A stretch of DNA of 64,000 nucleotides from Shinisaurus crocodilurus. Its lineage: Eukaryota > Chordata > Lepidosauria > Squamata > Shinisauridae. Within the stretch, counting starts at the first letter, position 1. Each line of letters opens with the position of its first letter. Position numbers and translations under genes: made by a program. The stretch spans positions 203,133,200-203,197,199 of the forward strand of contig CM037876.1 in assembly GCA_021292165.1 (NCBI GenBank). The letters are read 5' to 3'. This document shows positions 1 through 9,927 of this stretch, piece by piece. The notes beneath the pieces were generated by a model. That model saw only the letters and a program-made list of their open reading frames with translations. It was not told the origin of the DNA and did not search any database.

Positions 1-610
1 TCTTGCTTTGTACATTTAAAATGTGTCGGTAGATCTTGGATGTTCTGGCTGAAAGCAACAAGTGAACCATGCAAGAGTGAAGTCAGCTCAGTCTGATTTA
101 AGACTTTAATAACATTCACAAACAGTAACAGTTCTTTATGTTATCATTTTTTCTTCCAAGCTGTTTTTCTGGCTAAAAATAAAAATTTGGATTGTGATTT
201 TGCAGTCTACTTCACCAGTAAGAAATGTTGCTACCTTTTTTTTAAAAGTGAACTTATTTTGGTTACCCTTAAAATTCTCAGGTGTTTTGCCCAAGGAGGA
301 GCCTTTAGATTTCAGTTTATATAAAATCTGGAGATATAACGTAGGGATGTGCTGAAGCCCTCTAAGACATTTTGCTGATTGATCAAAGCTCATTTGGGTT
401 CCCCTTGGACTCCTCATATGTTTTGGATGAAGAGGATTCACTTTGTACTTTTCTTCATGCAAAATGTTGAACTCTGATTTAGTCTTTCAGATCTCCTGAG
501 TGATTTTTAAAAATCACTTCTATAGAACCACACCATCAGAGCATTATGATGTTTCTGATTCATAAAATCAGATTAGAATTATTTACTACTGTTTCTTCTT
601 TACCACTTAG
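1..610 (+). other. Intron or upstream part of the mucin gene
   Basis: I see no exon, RNA gene or recognisable repeat here. The stretch is AT-rich and ends in a pyrimidine-rich tract and AG directly before the first supported exon at 611, so it is best read as an intron of the mucin gene whose 5' part lies outside the window. Confidence 0.5.
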
Positions 611-732
611 CCTGGAGACATCATTCCAAGAGCAAGTGTGAAACATGCAGCTGTTCTGTTGAAGAAGATCCAGAAAGCAAATCAAACATGGTAACATGCG
701 TGCCACAAATATGTGACAGGAGTTGTCCAGTG
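611..732 (+). CDS. Mucin C-terminal exon: first VWC-like module, part 1
   Basis: This is a partial internal exon of a secreted gel-forming mucin or VWF-like protein. It is bounded by a polypyrimidine tract plus TTAG on the left and GTGAGT on the right. It enters with two bases of a split codon and leaves in phase 0. The frame encodes a cysteine-rich segment with the pattern KCETCSCS...TCVPQICDRSCPV, which joins in frame to the exon at 857 to form a VWC-like module. Such modules lie between the D4 region and the cystine knot in MUC2, MUC5AC, MUC5B and VWF, and are secreted and disulfide-bonded. The module is read directly; the exact paralogue is not settled. Confidence 0.8.
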
Positions 733-856
733 GTGAGTTACACACTCTTTCTGTAATTTCATCTATTTACCCACCCAGCCAGCTACTTTACTTTCTGGAG
801 AGAGAGAAAATGACATGCTTGATCTCATGAATTTCCTTCCATGTTTTCTCAAACAG

Positions 857-955
857 GGCCATGAATATAAAGAAATACCTGAGAAATGCTGTGGTCGTTG
901 TGTCCCAGTAGCTTGTGTTCTGAAACTAGGCCCCAAGGATGTCCATGTTATTGAG
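857..955 (+). CDS. Mucin C-terminal exon: first VWC-like module, part 2
   Basis: This 99-bp exon is phase 0 at both ends, after AAACAG and before GTAGCT, and encodes 33 residues. It contains GHEYKEIPEKCCGRCVPVAC, the closing CCxxC and following cysteine typical of a VWC-like module in gel-forming mucins. The upstream intron (733-856) is only 124 bp. The phase-0 join to the exon ending at 732 gives a continuous reading frame, the main support for both exons. Confidence 0.82.
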
Positions 956-1086
956 GTAGCTAATGTTTTGTGAACACCACCATATTTTATGCATGCCAAT
1001 GTCATGTTTTATCACATTCATGTGACTTGTGCTAGATCGAAAAAAGGTATAGATTTTAACTTACTGAATAATAGTTCTGCATAAAT

Positions 1087-1531
1087 CAGGGGCGGGTAAC
1101 ATGTGGGCTGCATGCAGCCCCATGGCCTTCTTCAGTGCTTTTTTTCTGGAGAAAAAGGTACCGGAACTCTTGGATTACATTTCCTCGGGAGTAGATGGCG
1201 ATTAAATTGTAATGCAATTAATAGAAGAAAAGGTGCTGGAACTCAGTTCCGGTGAGTTCCACCAGAAAAAAAGCCCTGGGCCCTTCTTTGTGGCCCCCAC
1301 TACCCCCTAACACCAAAATTTCTGCAGAAATTTGGTGGTGTGGCAGGCAAAAAGGGCCAATTTCCCTTTGTGTTAAGACATGGTTTGCCACCAAGGGAGA
1401 AATCAGCCCTTTTTTGCTGCCATGCCACTGCACTGCCAAATTTTGGCAGCAAATTCAGTGGCAGGGTGTGGCCCCCAGTGGGTTCCAGGGGGGAAATTGG
1501 CCCCTAGACTCCTTGAAGTTGCCCACCCCTG
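1087..1531. mobile_element. hAT-type non-autonomous DNA transposon in mucin intron
   Basis: The element is 445 bp. It starts CAGGGGCGGGTAAC and ends GTTGCCCACCCCTG, imperfect terminal inverted repeats, and is flanked by the perfect 8-bp duplication GCATAAAT (1079-1086 and 1532-1539). An 8-bp duplication with CAGGG ends is diagnostic of hAT elements. Inside, around 1135-1280, a TTTTTTTCTGGA segment and its complement form a further imperfect inverted repeat. There is no transposase. Confidence 0.85.
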
Positions 1532-1663
1532 GCATAAATGCTCATAATCCTCTTTTGTTACCCTTGCCTCTGTGCTGTCCATCTTATTGTATAAATGCCC
1601 TTTAAGGGTAATGACCAGTTCATTTTTTGCTTGTGAAACTTCATGATGCTTTATAAGTAATAT

Positions 1664-1861
1664 GAAACTGCTTTATCAGACTATTAATTCATGTCTCCCA
1701 GTATTGTCTACTGTGATTGGCAGGGGCTCCCCAAAGTCTCTGGTAGGGGTCCTTCCCAGTCCTGCAACCTGAGATCCTTGAGAGATGCCAGCAATTGAAC
1801 CTGGAGCCTTTTGTACGCAAAGCACATGCTTTACCAAGTTGCTGTGGATTATCCCACCCCA
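1664..1861 (-). mobile_element. tRNA-derived SINE
   Basis: Read on the minus strand, the right end is a tRNA-like head: a box A-like part near GGTAAAGCATGTGCTTTGC and a box B-like GGTTCAATTGC, resembling tRNA-Ala. A body follows with GACAATACTGGGAGA and a CTGATAAAGCAGTTTCATAT-type tail. This layout matches tRNA-derived SINEs widespread in reptiles. The tRNA head is too diverged to be a functional tRNA gene. Confidence 0.7.
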
Positions 1862-2121
1862 GGGGAAATTGTTAAAAATATTGCGTAGGTGCCACGTGTC
1901 ATCAGGTTCTGCCTTTAGATATGTTGGCATACAGCCTACTGCTTTCAGTGAGACACTCTCATTTGTGTTATAGGAGAAAATGCTGTCTCAACACATGCAA
2001 ACGGAGATTTCATAAGGCCATGTGTCAGTGAAGCCAATGAAAATTGTATTGTTTGGCAAAGTGATACCAAGCTGTCTCACAATGCAAATTGTTAGGGGAC
2101 TAGATAGAAGAGGGGGATGGA

Positions 2122-2149
<28 letters not shown>
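2122..2149. repeat. (GT)n microsatellite
   Basis: An uninterrupted GT dinucleotide run of about 28 bp in the second supported intron. Confidence 0.95.
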
Positions 2150-2152
<3 letters not shown>

Positions 2153-2475
2153 CAAGCATTTGAGACAACCAGAGACCTGGAAGCAAGAAAAGAAGGATCT
2201 CAATTTCAATGCCAGTTTCATACTGTGCAACATGCACGATGGACACTGGTGGCAAAAGCAAGGACATACTCTGTTATAGTTTGATCATGGTAATTCAGTA
2301 GATCTGAGTGGAGATAAGCAAGTGTATTGTATAGCTGTGAGCATAACAGATTGTAGGGAAAAGAATATTCTCTTCTACGTAGTCATAATGAAGACTTTTC
2401 TGCACTACTAACCTTTTTATTGTAACTTGCAAAAAAATTTTCCTGGCTTTTTTACCAAAACTATATTGTCTTGGT

Positions 2476-2624
2476 CAGCCTTCCCCCACTTGCTACCCTC
2501 CAGATGGGAGCTGGACTACAACTCTCATTATCCTCTAGCCTGCCAATGGCCATGCTGGCTGAGGTGTGTGTGAAGGGAATTGTAGTCCAATACTTCTGGA
2601 GAGCACCCTGGTGGGGGAAGGCTG
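2476..2624. mobile_element. hAT MITE in mucin intron
   Basis: A 149-bp palindromic element with ends CAGCCTTCCCCCAC and GTGGGGGAAGGCTG, flanked by the perfect 8-bp duplication GTCTTGGT (2468-2475 and 2625-2632). The two halves are complementary over much of their length. It has no coding capacity. Confidence 0.9.
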
Positions 2625-2718
2625 GTCTTGGTGATATAAACAAAAGCCTTTAGACTAGAGGACAGTAAAATGGTATGCCAGCTTCTAACAATATCAATGA
2701 AACTGTGACTGTTTTCAG

Positions 2719-2844
2719 CAAGGAAAAACCTGGCACAATCCAGGAAACAACTGTACCTCCTATGAGTGCAACCTTATTGAAGACCAGTATGTTCTTACCA
2801 CTATCAAGATAACCTGTCCTCCATTTAACACAGACTGTCCAACT
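2719..2844 (+). CDS. Mucin C-terminal exon: second VWC-like module, part 1
   Basis: This 126-bp exon (42 codons, phase 0 at both ends) follows TTTTCAG and precedes GTAAGT. It reads QGKTWHNPGNNCTSYEC and ends CPPFNTDCPT. The G-x-x-W followed by spaced cysteines (CxxYxC) is the start of a VWC-like module as found near the C-terminus of MUC5AC, MUC5B and MUC2. NCT is an N-glycosylation sequon. It joins in frame to the exon at 6043 across a 3.2-kb, repeat-filled intron. Confidence 0.85.
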
Positions 2845-2992
2845 GTAAGTGTACCTGAACAACCTTTGTGTCAGTTTTGTCTTTGTGTCTGTCTGTTTGA
2901 TTAGCCACCCAGTGAGAGCAGAGTTTATCTTAAACAAAAATGAATCCTAGTTGGGCTTCATTAGCTCATCTGGAATTAGTACAATACACAAT

Positions 2993-3107
2993 GGGCTGGA
3001 TCCAGATTAAGTTAGTTCCTATTGAAAGCAATGAGTCTTAAGTCATGACTAACTTGTCCCCTTGGTTTCAATGGGATCCAAGTTCAACTAATTTAGTCTG
3101 GGTCCAA
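2993..3107. repeat. Short palindromic MITE-like repeat
   Basis: An imperfect inverted repeat beginning GGGCTGGATCCAGATTAAGT and ending in its near complement (AATTTAGTCTGGGTCC). It resembles other GGGTTGGATC / GATCTAACCC elements in this window. No target duplication was confirmed. Confidence 0.5.
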
Positions 3108-3476
3108 ACCTCAATATTCAAGCAAAAATCCAGTTAATCCTGATGCCTGTTAGTTGAAGAAGGCAGGAAACAAGTTTCTCTTCCTTCTACATATGCTGCT
3201 TTGCATTTGGCCTGGCCACACACTCACCAGTCACCGCTGCCTTAGTTCCTAATACCAAACAGCAGCCACACATTGATGCAGGGGCTCCCAAACCAGTGGC
3301 TGATTTCCAGGTAGGCTTGAGCCTTGGGACCTCTCAATTAGACCAGAACACACCAACCAGAACAAGAACAAGATCTTCCCTCTCACTGACACACTCAGAC
3401 CTTCATCTCTCTCTCCTTCCAACCTGGCTTTTAGAACATCTGCCTGACTTCTATGTTTAAAAACCCCTAACAACTT

Positions 3477-5405
3477 AAGAACATAAGAGCAGCCCTGCTG
3501 GATCAAACCAAAGGCCTATCTCGTCTATCCTTCTGTTCACGCAGTAGCCAACCAGCTACCTGTGGGAAACCCACAAGCAGGGCCGGTGCTACCACTAGGC
3601 CAACTAGGCAGCGGCCTAGGGCGCAGGGCGAAAGGGGGCGCCAGTCAGACAGAACCGAGCAGGGAGGGCTTTCCCCGACCCTGCGCTTTCTCCGCTGTTG
3701 GTGCTGCTGCTGCTGCTGCAGGCCGCTGGGTCGGAGTAGCTGAAAGTTGTGCCAGTCCGGGCGCCCCCCCCCCAAAGATTAGGGTGACGGGAGGGAGAAG
3801 CTCTGCTTTGCCCAGTCTCTCACACTCGCACACCCCCTCCGTCCCGCCCTGAGGCTCCCTCCCTCGCTCCCTTTCCCGGTCGTCTCCTCCCTCTCCTCTT
3901 CCCCCTCCTTTCCCCCTTCCCTTCCCCCAGAGTAGCCGCCGGAGGAGCAGGCAGGCAGGCGCTGAGGCAGGCAGGCGCGGTGCTCCTGTTGTGTTTCTGG
4001 GTTGTCTCCTCGGCCCAGCCGCGCCGCAGCTGCCGAAGGAAGAATCCCCCCCCTCCCCGCAGCCACGCCATGAGTTCTTTTCAACTTCTTCTCCGGCAGC
4101 GACTTTCAGAGGCTCCGAAAGTCGCCATCGGAGAAGAAGTTGAAAAGAACCGATCCTCCCAGGGGATCCCATTGCATTGAGGTTCAGCGGAGGGCTGTAA
4201 TGCAGAAACACCTCAGCATGGAGCGTTTCCGGTTGTCCGTTGCTTCAAAGGGCCTGCCTGTGCTCTGGCTATGCTCAGTTGCAGCCACTGAAGCCTTCCT
4301 GCCCTTTTCTTTGCCCTCCCTTGGAATCAGATTTCTCTCCCTCCCCCCACCCCCAACAAACCATTTCCCAAACCACGTGGCCCGGCGCCTATTTTAAGGG
4401 AGGCAGAGACACGACTTAAATGCAGAGGGACATACTGTTCTGAAAAGATATGGAGGGTGTGCTTGTTAATTCTGAATAATCTGAATTAACAGACCACTCC
4501 GAGGTGGTCTGTTCGGGCCGGCTCCGAAAGTCGCCTCTGGAGAAGAAGTTGAAACGCTACGTAACTTACATAACGTAACGTAATGCTACGTAATGTAAGT
4601 GCCTTTTCCTCGCTCCCCCCTCCGCCTCGGCTTGCAGCAGCTCTCCGTCCCTCCTGTGTTTTTCTTTCTCATTCCTTTCTTCATCCCTCTTTTCTTTTCC
4701 TGCCTCCGCGCTCTCCCTTCCACGCCCCCCCCCCGGCTCTCAACCTTTTGATCCCAAGTTTAACAGGGGGGGGGGCGCTAAATATCTGATCTTGCCTAGG
4801 GCACCAAACTGCTTTGCACCGGCCCTGCCCACAAGCAGGACATGAGTGCAACAGCACCTTCCCACCCATATTCCCCAGCAACTGGTGTACCTAGGCATGC
4901 TGCCTCTGATACTGGAGGTAGCATATAGCCATTGGGACTAGTAGCCTTGTCCTCCATGAATTTGTCCAATCCCCTTTTAAAGCCATTAGCTATCTAAATT
5001 GGTGGCCACCACTACATTTTGTGGAAGCTAATTCCATAGTTTAACTATGTGCTGTGTGAAGAAGTCCTTCCTTTTATCTGTCCTGAATCTCCCCAGGTTC
5101 TAGTATTATGAGAGAGGGAGAAAAATGTCTCCCTGTCCACTTTCTCTACACCATGCATAATATTGCACACCTATATCATGTCTCCCCTTACTCGCCTCTT
5201 TTCTAAGCTAAACAATTCCAGATGTTATACCATTTCCTCATCAGGGAGTTGCTTCAGCCCCTTGATCATTTTAGTTGCCCTTTCCTGCACCTTTTCCAAC
5301 TCCACCATTTTAGGTGCAGTACCCAGAACTGTGTAAGCAGTATTTCAAGTGTGGTTGCAGCAAAGATTTGTAAAAGGGCAGTATAATCTTGGCAGTTGTT
5401 TGCAA
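3477..5405 (-). mobile_element. CR1 LINE 3' portion, minus strand, split by a hAT element
   Basis: The two parts (3477-3577 and 4828-5405) form one degraded CR1 3' region read on the minus strand. Diagnostic words on the + strand are CCTGCTGGATCAAACCAAAG at the left and the CTCCATGAATTTGTCCAATC, TGTGTGAAGAAGTCCTTCC and TCCCCTTACTCGCCTCTTTT series on the right, which correspond to the end of CR1 ORF2 and its 3' UTR in reptiles and birds. The frame is broken many times. The hAT element at 3578-4827 sits inside it with a clean 8-bp duplication. Confidence 0.8.
3578..4827. mobile_element. GC-rich hAT element (1.25 kb) nested in CR1
   Basis: The ends are CAGGGCCGGTGC and GCACCGGCCCTG, flanked by a perfect 8-bp duplication CCCACAAG (3570-3577 and 4828-4835). 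The interior is very GC-rich and CpG-rich and holds a 77-bp hairpin at 4074-4150 whose arms (CTTTTCAACTTCTTCTCC and its complement) recur partly at 4519-4555. Long open frames here are composition artefacts. No transposase motif is seen. A 165-bp relative with the same termini is at 39219-39383. Confidence 0.9.
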
Positions 5406-5675
5406 CTTAGAATTGCATTCCTGTATTAAGACTGTTGCCACTTGAATTTAACTCTAGGCTGCAGCTGCACTCCACAGACTGTTCCTTCCAAAGGCTTCCC
5501 ACTATAGACTCACCTAACGTGAAACAATTGGGTTGGGTTGTCAGCCACCCAACTTCAGTGAAGTAAAGGAAAGGGTACATACAAGCTAATAAAACAAAAT
5601 ATGTAATAGAAGAAGTGAATCACTAGATATTCTTAACAGAGCTAGTTGAAGTACTCATGCAATGTAACAATATAA

Positions 5676-5759
5676 TTATTGTTATGGTACTTAATATTAT
5701 TGTTATTGTACTTAATATTATTGTTATTGTACTTAATATTATTGTTATAGGATTTAATA
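5676..5759. repeat. 21-bp minisatellite, four copies
   Basis: Four tandem copies of an AT-rich 21-bp unit, TTATTGTTATTGTACTTAATA, with a few substitutions. It lies in the mucin intron between the exons at 2719 and 6043. Confidence 0.85.
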
Positions 5760-6042
5760 TTTATAGAAGGCATTATTTATACTTAATATTTATAGAAGAT
5801 ATTTTTATATATGGTAAGCAGTATAAATCTATTAAGTAATAAGAAATACTGATATTAAATGTATTATGGGGGACAATGTTCTTTGGGTCTGTAAGGGCCA
5901 AGTATCATTTATCTGCCTTTTCCTGGATTCATCTGAGAGTTCTGAATCTGTCACTGGCATAAAGAAATTGTATTTGTTTCGGGGAAAGTGATTGTTGTAG
6001 CATCTGTCAATGCTTTTTTTTTCTCCCCCCCCCCCTTTTTAG

Positions 6043-6091
6043 GAGGATGTGGAAGTGTCTGATAATGGCTGCTGCAAGATATGCAAGCCTC
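6043..6091 (+). CDS. Mucin C-terminal exon: second VWC-like module, part 2
   Basis: This short 49-bp exon follows a long poly-C/poly-T tract and AG, and precedes GTAAGT. It encodes EDVEVSDNGCCKICKP with one base left over. GCCxxC closes the second VWC-like module. The phase (0 in, 1 out) fits both the upstream exon and the next exon at 6830. Confidence 0.82.
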
Positions 6092-6453
6092 GTAAGTTAT
6101 GCCAAAAATGTTAAAATAAGCCCCCAAATATCTGCACAATGTACTAGTGTGCATCTTCAGGTATATTTGCTACATGTGTGTAGTATGAAATGGGCAAATA
6201 AATTATCTGAGCAGAGAGGACGTGCTAAGCACTGTGCCTTTGTAGCATAGGTGCAAGCATGAAACTAATATTGTGAATAGCCCTTGAGTTGAAACGTAGA
6301 GCACAAGCTTCTTTGTCCCTAATGTCTGATGGATACTAGTCAGCACACAAATAGAACAACAACCCCCACCCCCGGCCAGGCTTCCTGAACATGTTGTCTT
6401 GTCTTTAGATACCAATGGCATCAGAGTAGATGTTCCATCAATATGCTCCAAGA

Positions 6454-6586
6454 CAGGGGTGGGGAACCTGTGGCCTTCCAGATGTTGTTGGACTCCAACT
6501 CCTATCAGCCCCAGCCACCATGGCTATAGTTGGCTAATGGGACTTGTAGTCACACAACATCTGGAGGGCCAGTTTCCCCAACCATG
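6454..6586. mobile_element. hAT MITE in mucin intron
   Basis: A 133-bp palindromic element starting CAGGGGTGGGGAACCTGTGG and ending in its imperfect complement. It is flanked by CTCCAAGA (6446-6453) and CTCAAAGA (6587-6594), a 7-of-8 match typical of an aged hAT target duplication. Confidence 0.85.
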
Positions 6587-6711
6587 CTCAAAGAAGACAG
6601 ACATTAATGTGCCCTTTCATCTCTTCCTTACACCCCAAAACATCAAGAAGCACAGGTTACCTGGTTCTGATTAAAATAGATGGACCAACCATTACTCTCT
6701 TCTTGCCTCTT

Positions 6712-6714
<3 letters not shown>

Positions 6715-6744
<30 letters not shown>
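6715..6744. repeat. (CA)n microsatellite
   Basis: CA dinucleotide run of about 30 bp, 85 bp upstream of the splice acceptor of the exon at 6830. Confidence 0.95.
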
Positions 6745-6745
<1 letters not shown>

Positions 6746-6829
6746 ATCTTACCTTCCTCGGTTTTATATTAAATAATGTTTGTGACCACACCCTCATGCT
6801 GTTTTTTTAAATTGTTTTCCCCCTTGCAG

Positions 6830-6941
6830 CGAAATTCTGTAAACCAGAAACCATCCCAACAGTCATCAGATACCATGGCTGTGTATCTTCTTCATCTGTT
6901 CAGCTAACATATTGTGAAGGCCAATGTAACAGCTCTTCAAA
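6830..6941 (+). CDS. Mucin C-terminal exon: start of the cystine knot (CTCK)
   Basis: The exon follows a long pyrimidine tract and TTGCAG and ends before GTAAGT. After completing the split proline codon it reads KFCKPETIPTVIRYHGC and then VQLTYCEGQCNSSSK. Cys-x-Gly-x-Cys preceded by V-x-L-x-Y is the signature of the first half of the CTCK dimerisation domain found in mucins, VWF and norrin-like proteins. NSS is a glycosylation sequon. It ends with two bases of a lysine codon completed in the exon at 8606. In the family this domain forms disulfide-linked dimers in the endoplasmic reticulum; that role is inferred. Confidence 0.88.
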
Positions 6942-8029
6942 GTAAGTCACAGAAAGAATATTGCTCACTCCACCAGCAAATAACTTTCACTTACGGTCTC
7001 TTAAGTCCTATTTGTTTCTAATGGCTGGCATCTAGTGAATAGCCCAGTAGTCATTCAGTTGAATTCCACTTTAGCAAGACATGGGGAAATGTGTTGTGGG
7101 GGCAGGCAGAATGGTCCATTTGAGACCCTGATTATGTGTTGGTCTGACAAGTAACTTTAGGCAATTCACTGTGTTTTTTTTTTTTTAATGCAATGGTTGT
7201 GCCAAAAAGAATTACAAAGCATTTAGAAATCCTTCAAAGGTTATGGAATATAAATGCAAAGTATTTACCCAAGAATAGATTTTAGGATGTTTTTGCTTGC
7301 AGAAAATGGAGTTGGAAAGTACTCCAAAGGTCATTGCCTTGAAACAAGACAGCCTATATTCAAAGCAACCTTTCCAACCTTTTCCCCTTCAAAAACCTAC
7401 AGTCATGCCTTGGATTGAGAGCATAATTCATTCCGGAAACGTGCTAGTAATCCAAAACACTCTTATATCAAAACGAAATTCCCCCAAAAATAAATTGTAC
7501 AGAGATTTTTAATTTAAGCTGTACTACAGTACTTGTATTGCAAGACGTCGCTTGTATAGCAAGTAAAAAAATATTTCATAAATATTTAAAAATTTGCTTG
7601 TCTGGCAAAACGCTCTCAAACCAAGTTACTTGCAATCCAAGGTATTACTGTATATATCCCTCCTATAATTTAAGCCCATTAACCAGAGTTAGTTCATGGT
7701 CCCCCTTTCCCTCTTATGGTGGATGTCACTCCACTATCATATCGGATTTTTTGTTTTTTCTATAACCAGCAGTATGGAATTTTTGCTTGCATATACAGGC
7801 TGCCTTTGCTGGATCACAAAGCTGTTTCTTTACCTGTCCTAAGTGGAGATCCCCCTTCTTTATGATATGCTTTTTAAGTACTTGAAAGCTGCCGCCATAT
7901 CTTCTCCTTAGTCTTCTTTTCTGTAGGCTAAGCATGTCAACTGCCTTCAGCCTTAACATCCATGAGTTTCTGTTTTAGCCCTGATCTGGATCGTTCCAGT
8001 TTGATTTAGAGGGTGGGCTTAGCCTAGGT

Positions 8030-8367
8030 CAGCCTTCCCCAATCTGGTGCCCTCCAGGCAGGGGAGGCTGGTGACGGATGCCTATGTCAGTGCGGCTCCT
8101 TATCCACTGCAGCTTTTTTCCTGAGCTTTATAGGAGCTTTCCACAGTACTGGACTCCATCCCCAAAATGGGTTCACCACCGTGAACCGCCATGGATAGCG
8201 CCTATAGAGCTCAGAATAAAAGCTGCAATGGATAAGGAGCCCCACTGACATAGGTGTCACCACCACCCCATGCCTCCAGGTGTTTTGGACTTCAGCCCCA
8301 GCCAGGGTAGCCAAGAGTCAGGAATCCTGGGAGTTGTAGCCCAAAACATCTGGAGGGCAACACTTGC
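8030..8367. mobile_element. Outer hAT MITE, interrupted by another hAT MITE
   Basis: The left part (CAGCCTTCCCCAATCTGGTG...) and the right part (GTTGTAGCCCAAAACATCTGGAGGGCAAC) are complementary halves of a palindromic element of the same general type as 2476-2624. The right terminus is lost, so no target duplication can be checked. The element at 8059-8272 is inserted in its left half. Confidence 0.75.
8059..8272. mobile_element. Inner hAT MITE nested in another MITE
   Basis: A 214-bp palindrome with ends CAGGGGAGGCTGGTGAC and GTCACCACCACCCCATG, flanked by a perfect 8-bp duplication CCTCCAGG (8051-8058 and 8273-8280). The arms include TCCTTATCCACTGCAGCTTTT and its complement. The duplicated bases belong to the older MITE, which fixes the order of insertion. 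Confidence 0.9.
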
Positions 8368-8605
8368 AAAAAGATGAGTATATTTAGAAAAGTGTGCACG
8401 AGAACATGTACATTTAGATCAGTGCACCTGGAAATATGTATGATGTGGAAACAGGATGGAACAAACTTAATGTAGGGAAAATGAAAAACTGAGTGCAATC
8501 AAACTTGACAGATTCATCCATTCCCAGCAGTTGGTGTGAGTGTTAGACTTGATCCTGCATCAGCTAGTCTAAACCTTTCTTTGTTTTCTTTTTGTGACCA
8601 CTCAG

Positions 8606-8846
8606 ATATTCCTATGAGGCTAATACAATGGACCACAACTGCAAATGCTGTCAGGAACTCAACACTAGCACGAAGCAAGTGACCCTGACGTGCCCTGATG
8701 GCTCCACCATAGAGTATCCTTATATCTACGTTGATGAGTGTGCTTGTGTGAGCAGCCAATGTGAGCAGCCCCGGCCCACACCTACGGTGGAGCAACAACA
8801 GGAAGAAGAGCCACAACAGGAAGAACAGCAGCAAGGACAGAAATAA
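8606..8846 (+). CDS. Last coding exon of a gel-forming mucin (MUC5AC/MUC5B type): end of CTCK and stop
   Basis: The exon follows CCACTCAG and runs to a TAA at 8844-8846. It reads KYSYEANTMDHNCKCCQEL, then VTLTCPDGS, then YVDECACVSSQC: the CxCC, CPDG and CxC-x4-C pattern of the second half of the CTCK domain. The CCQEL-T-S and VTL-C-DGS wording is closer to my recollection of MUC5AC/MUC5B than of MUC2, but no alignment was run. After the last knot cysteine comes a short acidic, glutamine-rich tail (QQQEEEPQQEEQQQGQK). In the family, the knot makes end-to-end dimers of the secreted mucin that builds mucus gel. With the five upstream exons this gives about 250 residues of C-terminus in a continuous frame. 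VWF or another mucin is the alternative. Confidence 0.88.
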
Positions 8847-9179
8847 ATAGCAGCAGCATGGACAGGCCTATTTGTTTTAGGAAATAACCAAGACCAAAAA
8901 TTAACAGAGCGTAATTAGAATAAATGCTGTTGTTTTAGATAGAAAAGTATCCAAAGCAGCATTGTGAACATACAGATGAATATTTTCTATATCTAATCTT
9001 GGCAGAAAAGTATCTCTTTTTTCTTTGTGGTGCTTCCAAACAATAAGAAATTCTGTCTGTGTCACTTTTCTTGGGGCTAGGCTTTAGTGAGAGGACCCGA
9101 TCCAGTTGCAAATAACTTAAGAGGGAGAAGCCCATGGTAGAAGCCCTTGTAGGTGTGGAGATAAAAGGCCTTTGGCTTG

Positions 9180-9181
<2 letters not shown>

Positions 9182-9211
<30 letters not shown>
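9182..9211. repeat. (CT)n microsatellite in the 3' UTR
   Basis: Uninterrupted CT dinucleotide tract of about 30 bp. Confidence 0.95.
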
Positions 9212-9212
<1 letters not shown>

Positions 9213-9927
9213 AGAGTTTTTCTCTTGTGAAGTTCAAACTGCAACATTAACCAAGCCTTCTATACATAGTAATATTTCTAATATCAGCACAAAAGTTTTC
9301 ACCACCAATTGGCCCAAGGCAGACATTATTTTGGAGCAGAACAGCTATTTACAGAGTCCCGTTCCATTCCATTTCCTTTTCATTTGGCAAGGTTGTCTGT
9401 TCCTATCCACCAGAATTGTAAATGTAGCTTTCACTTTCCCAGTTTATTCTCCCTATCTGTCATTTCAAATCACTTCTTCTACGAATTTCACTCTTTCAAA
9501 AGATATGGGGATATAATACTAGAGGATTATTTGTAGATTTATTCTTGTGCAGAAGGAAAACCCAATGAAGTATGGCTGCTGCTGAAAAGGACACTGTTTA
9601 CATGATATCATCAGCATAGTAATTGTATGAAGATCTTAATTTTTTTTAAATAACTGTTTACAGAATGAATATAGATATAGATATATTTGCCAAAGGGTCA
9701 TATGAAGAACTTTTGTAAACCAAAGTAATAAGAATAATATAAATTTTGTTCTAGGACAGTGAATTTTTAAAAAATGTTGTACCACTACTATTTATTTGTT
9801 TCTTGAAAATAGACTTGGGGATATTTTCTTCAGAATTCATACTGTCTGTCAATTAATGCCTGGTTGAGGGATAACTCCACCTTTTACAATTCGTATTTGT
9901 TTCTTTAGAAGAACAGTTATAATGATT

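Noticed and set aside
3645..4211. 188-residue open frame on the minus strand
   Set aside because: It lies wholly in the GC-rich hAT element with clear termini and shows Arg/Gly/Glu runs expected from composition alone.
5676..5759. CRISPR-like repeat array
   Set aside because: Units are contiguous with no unique spacers, and the genome is a vertebrate's. It is a minisatellite. No CRISPR array is present.
8919..8925. AATAAA close to the stop codon as the main polyadenylation site
   Set aside because: It has a weaker downstream context than the signal at 9928 and would leave a very short UTR. Kept only as a possible alternative.
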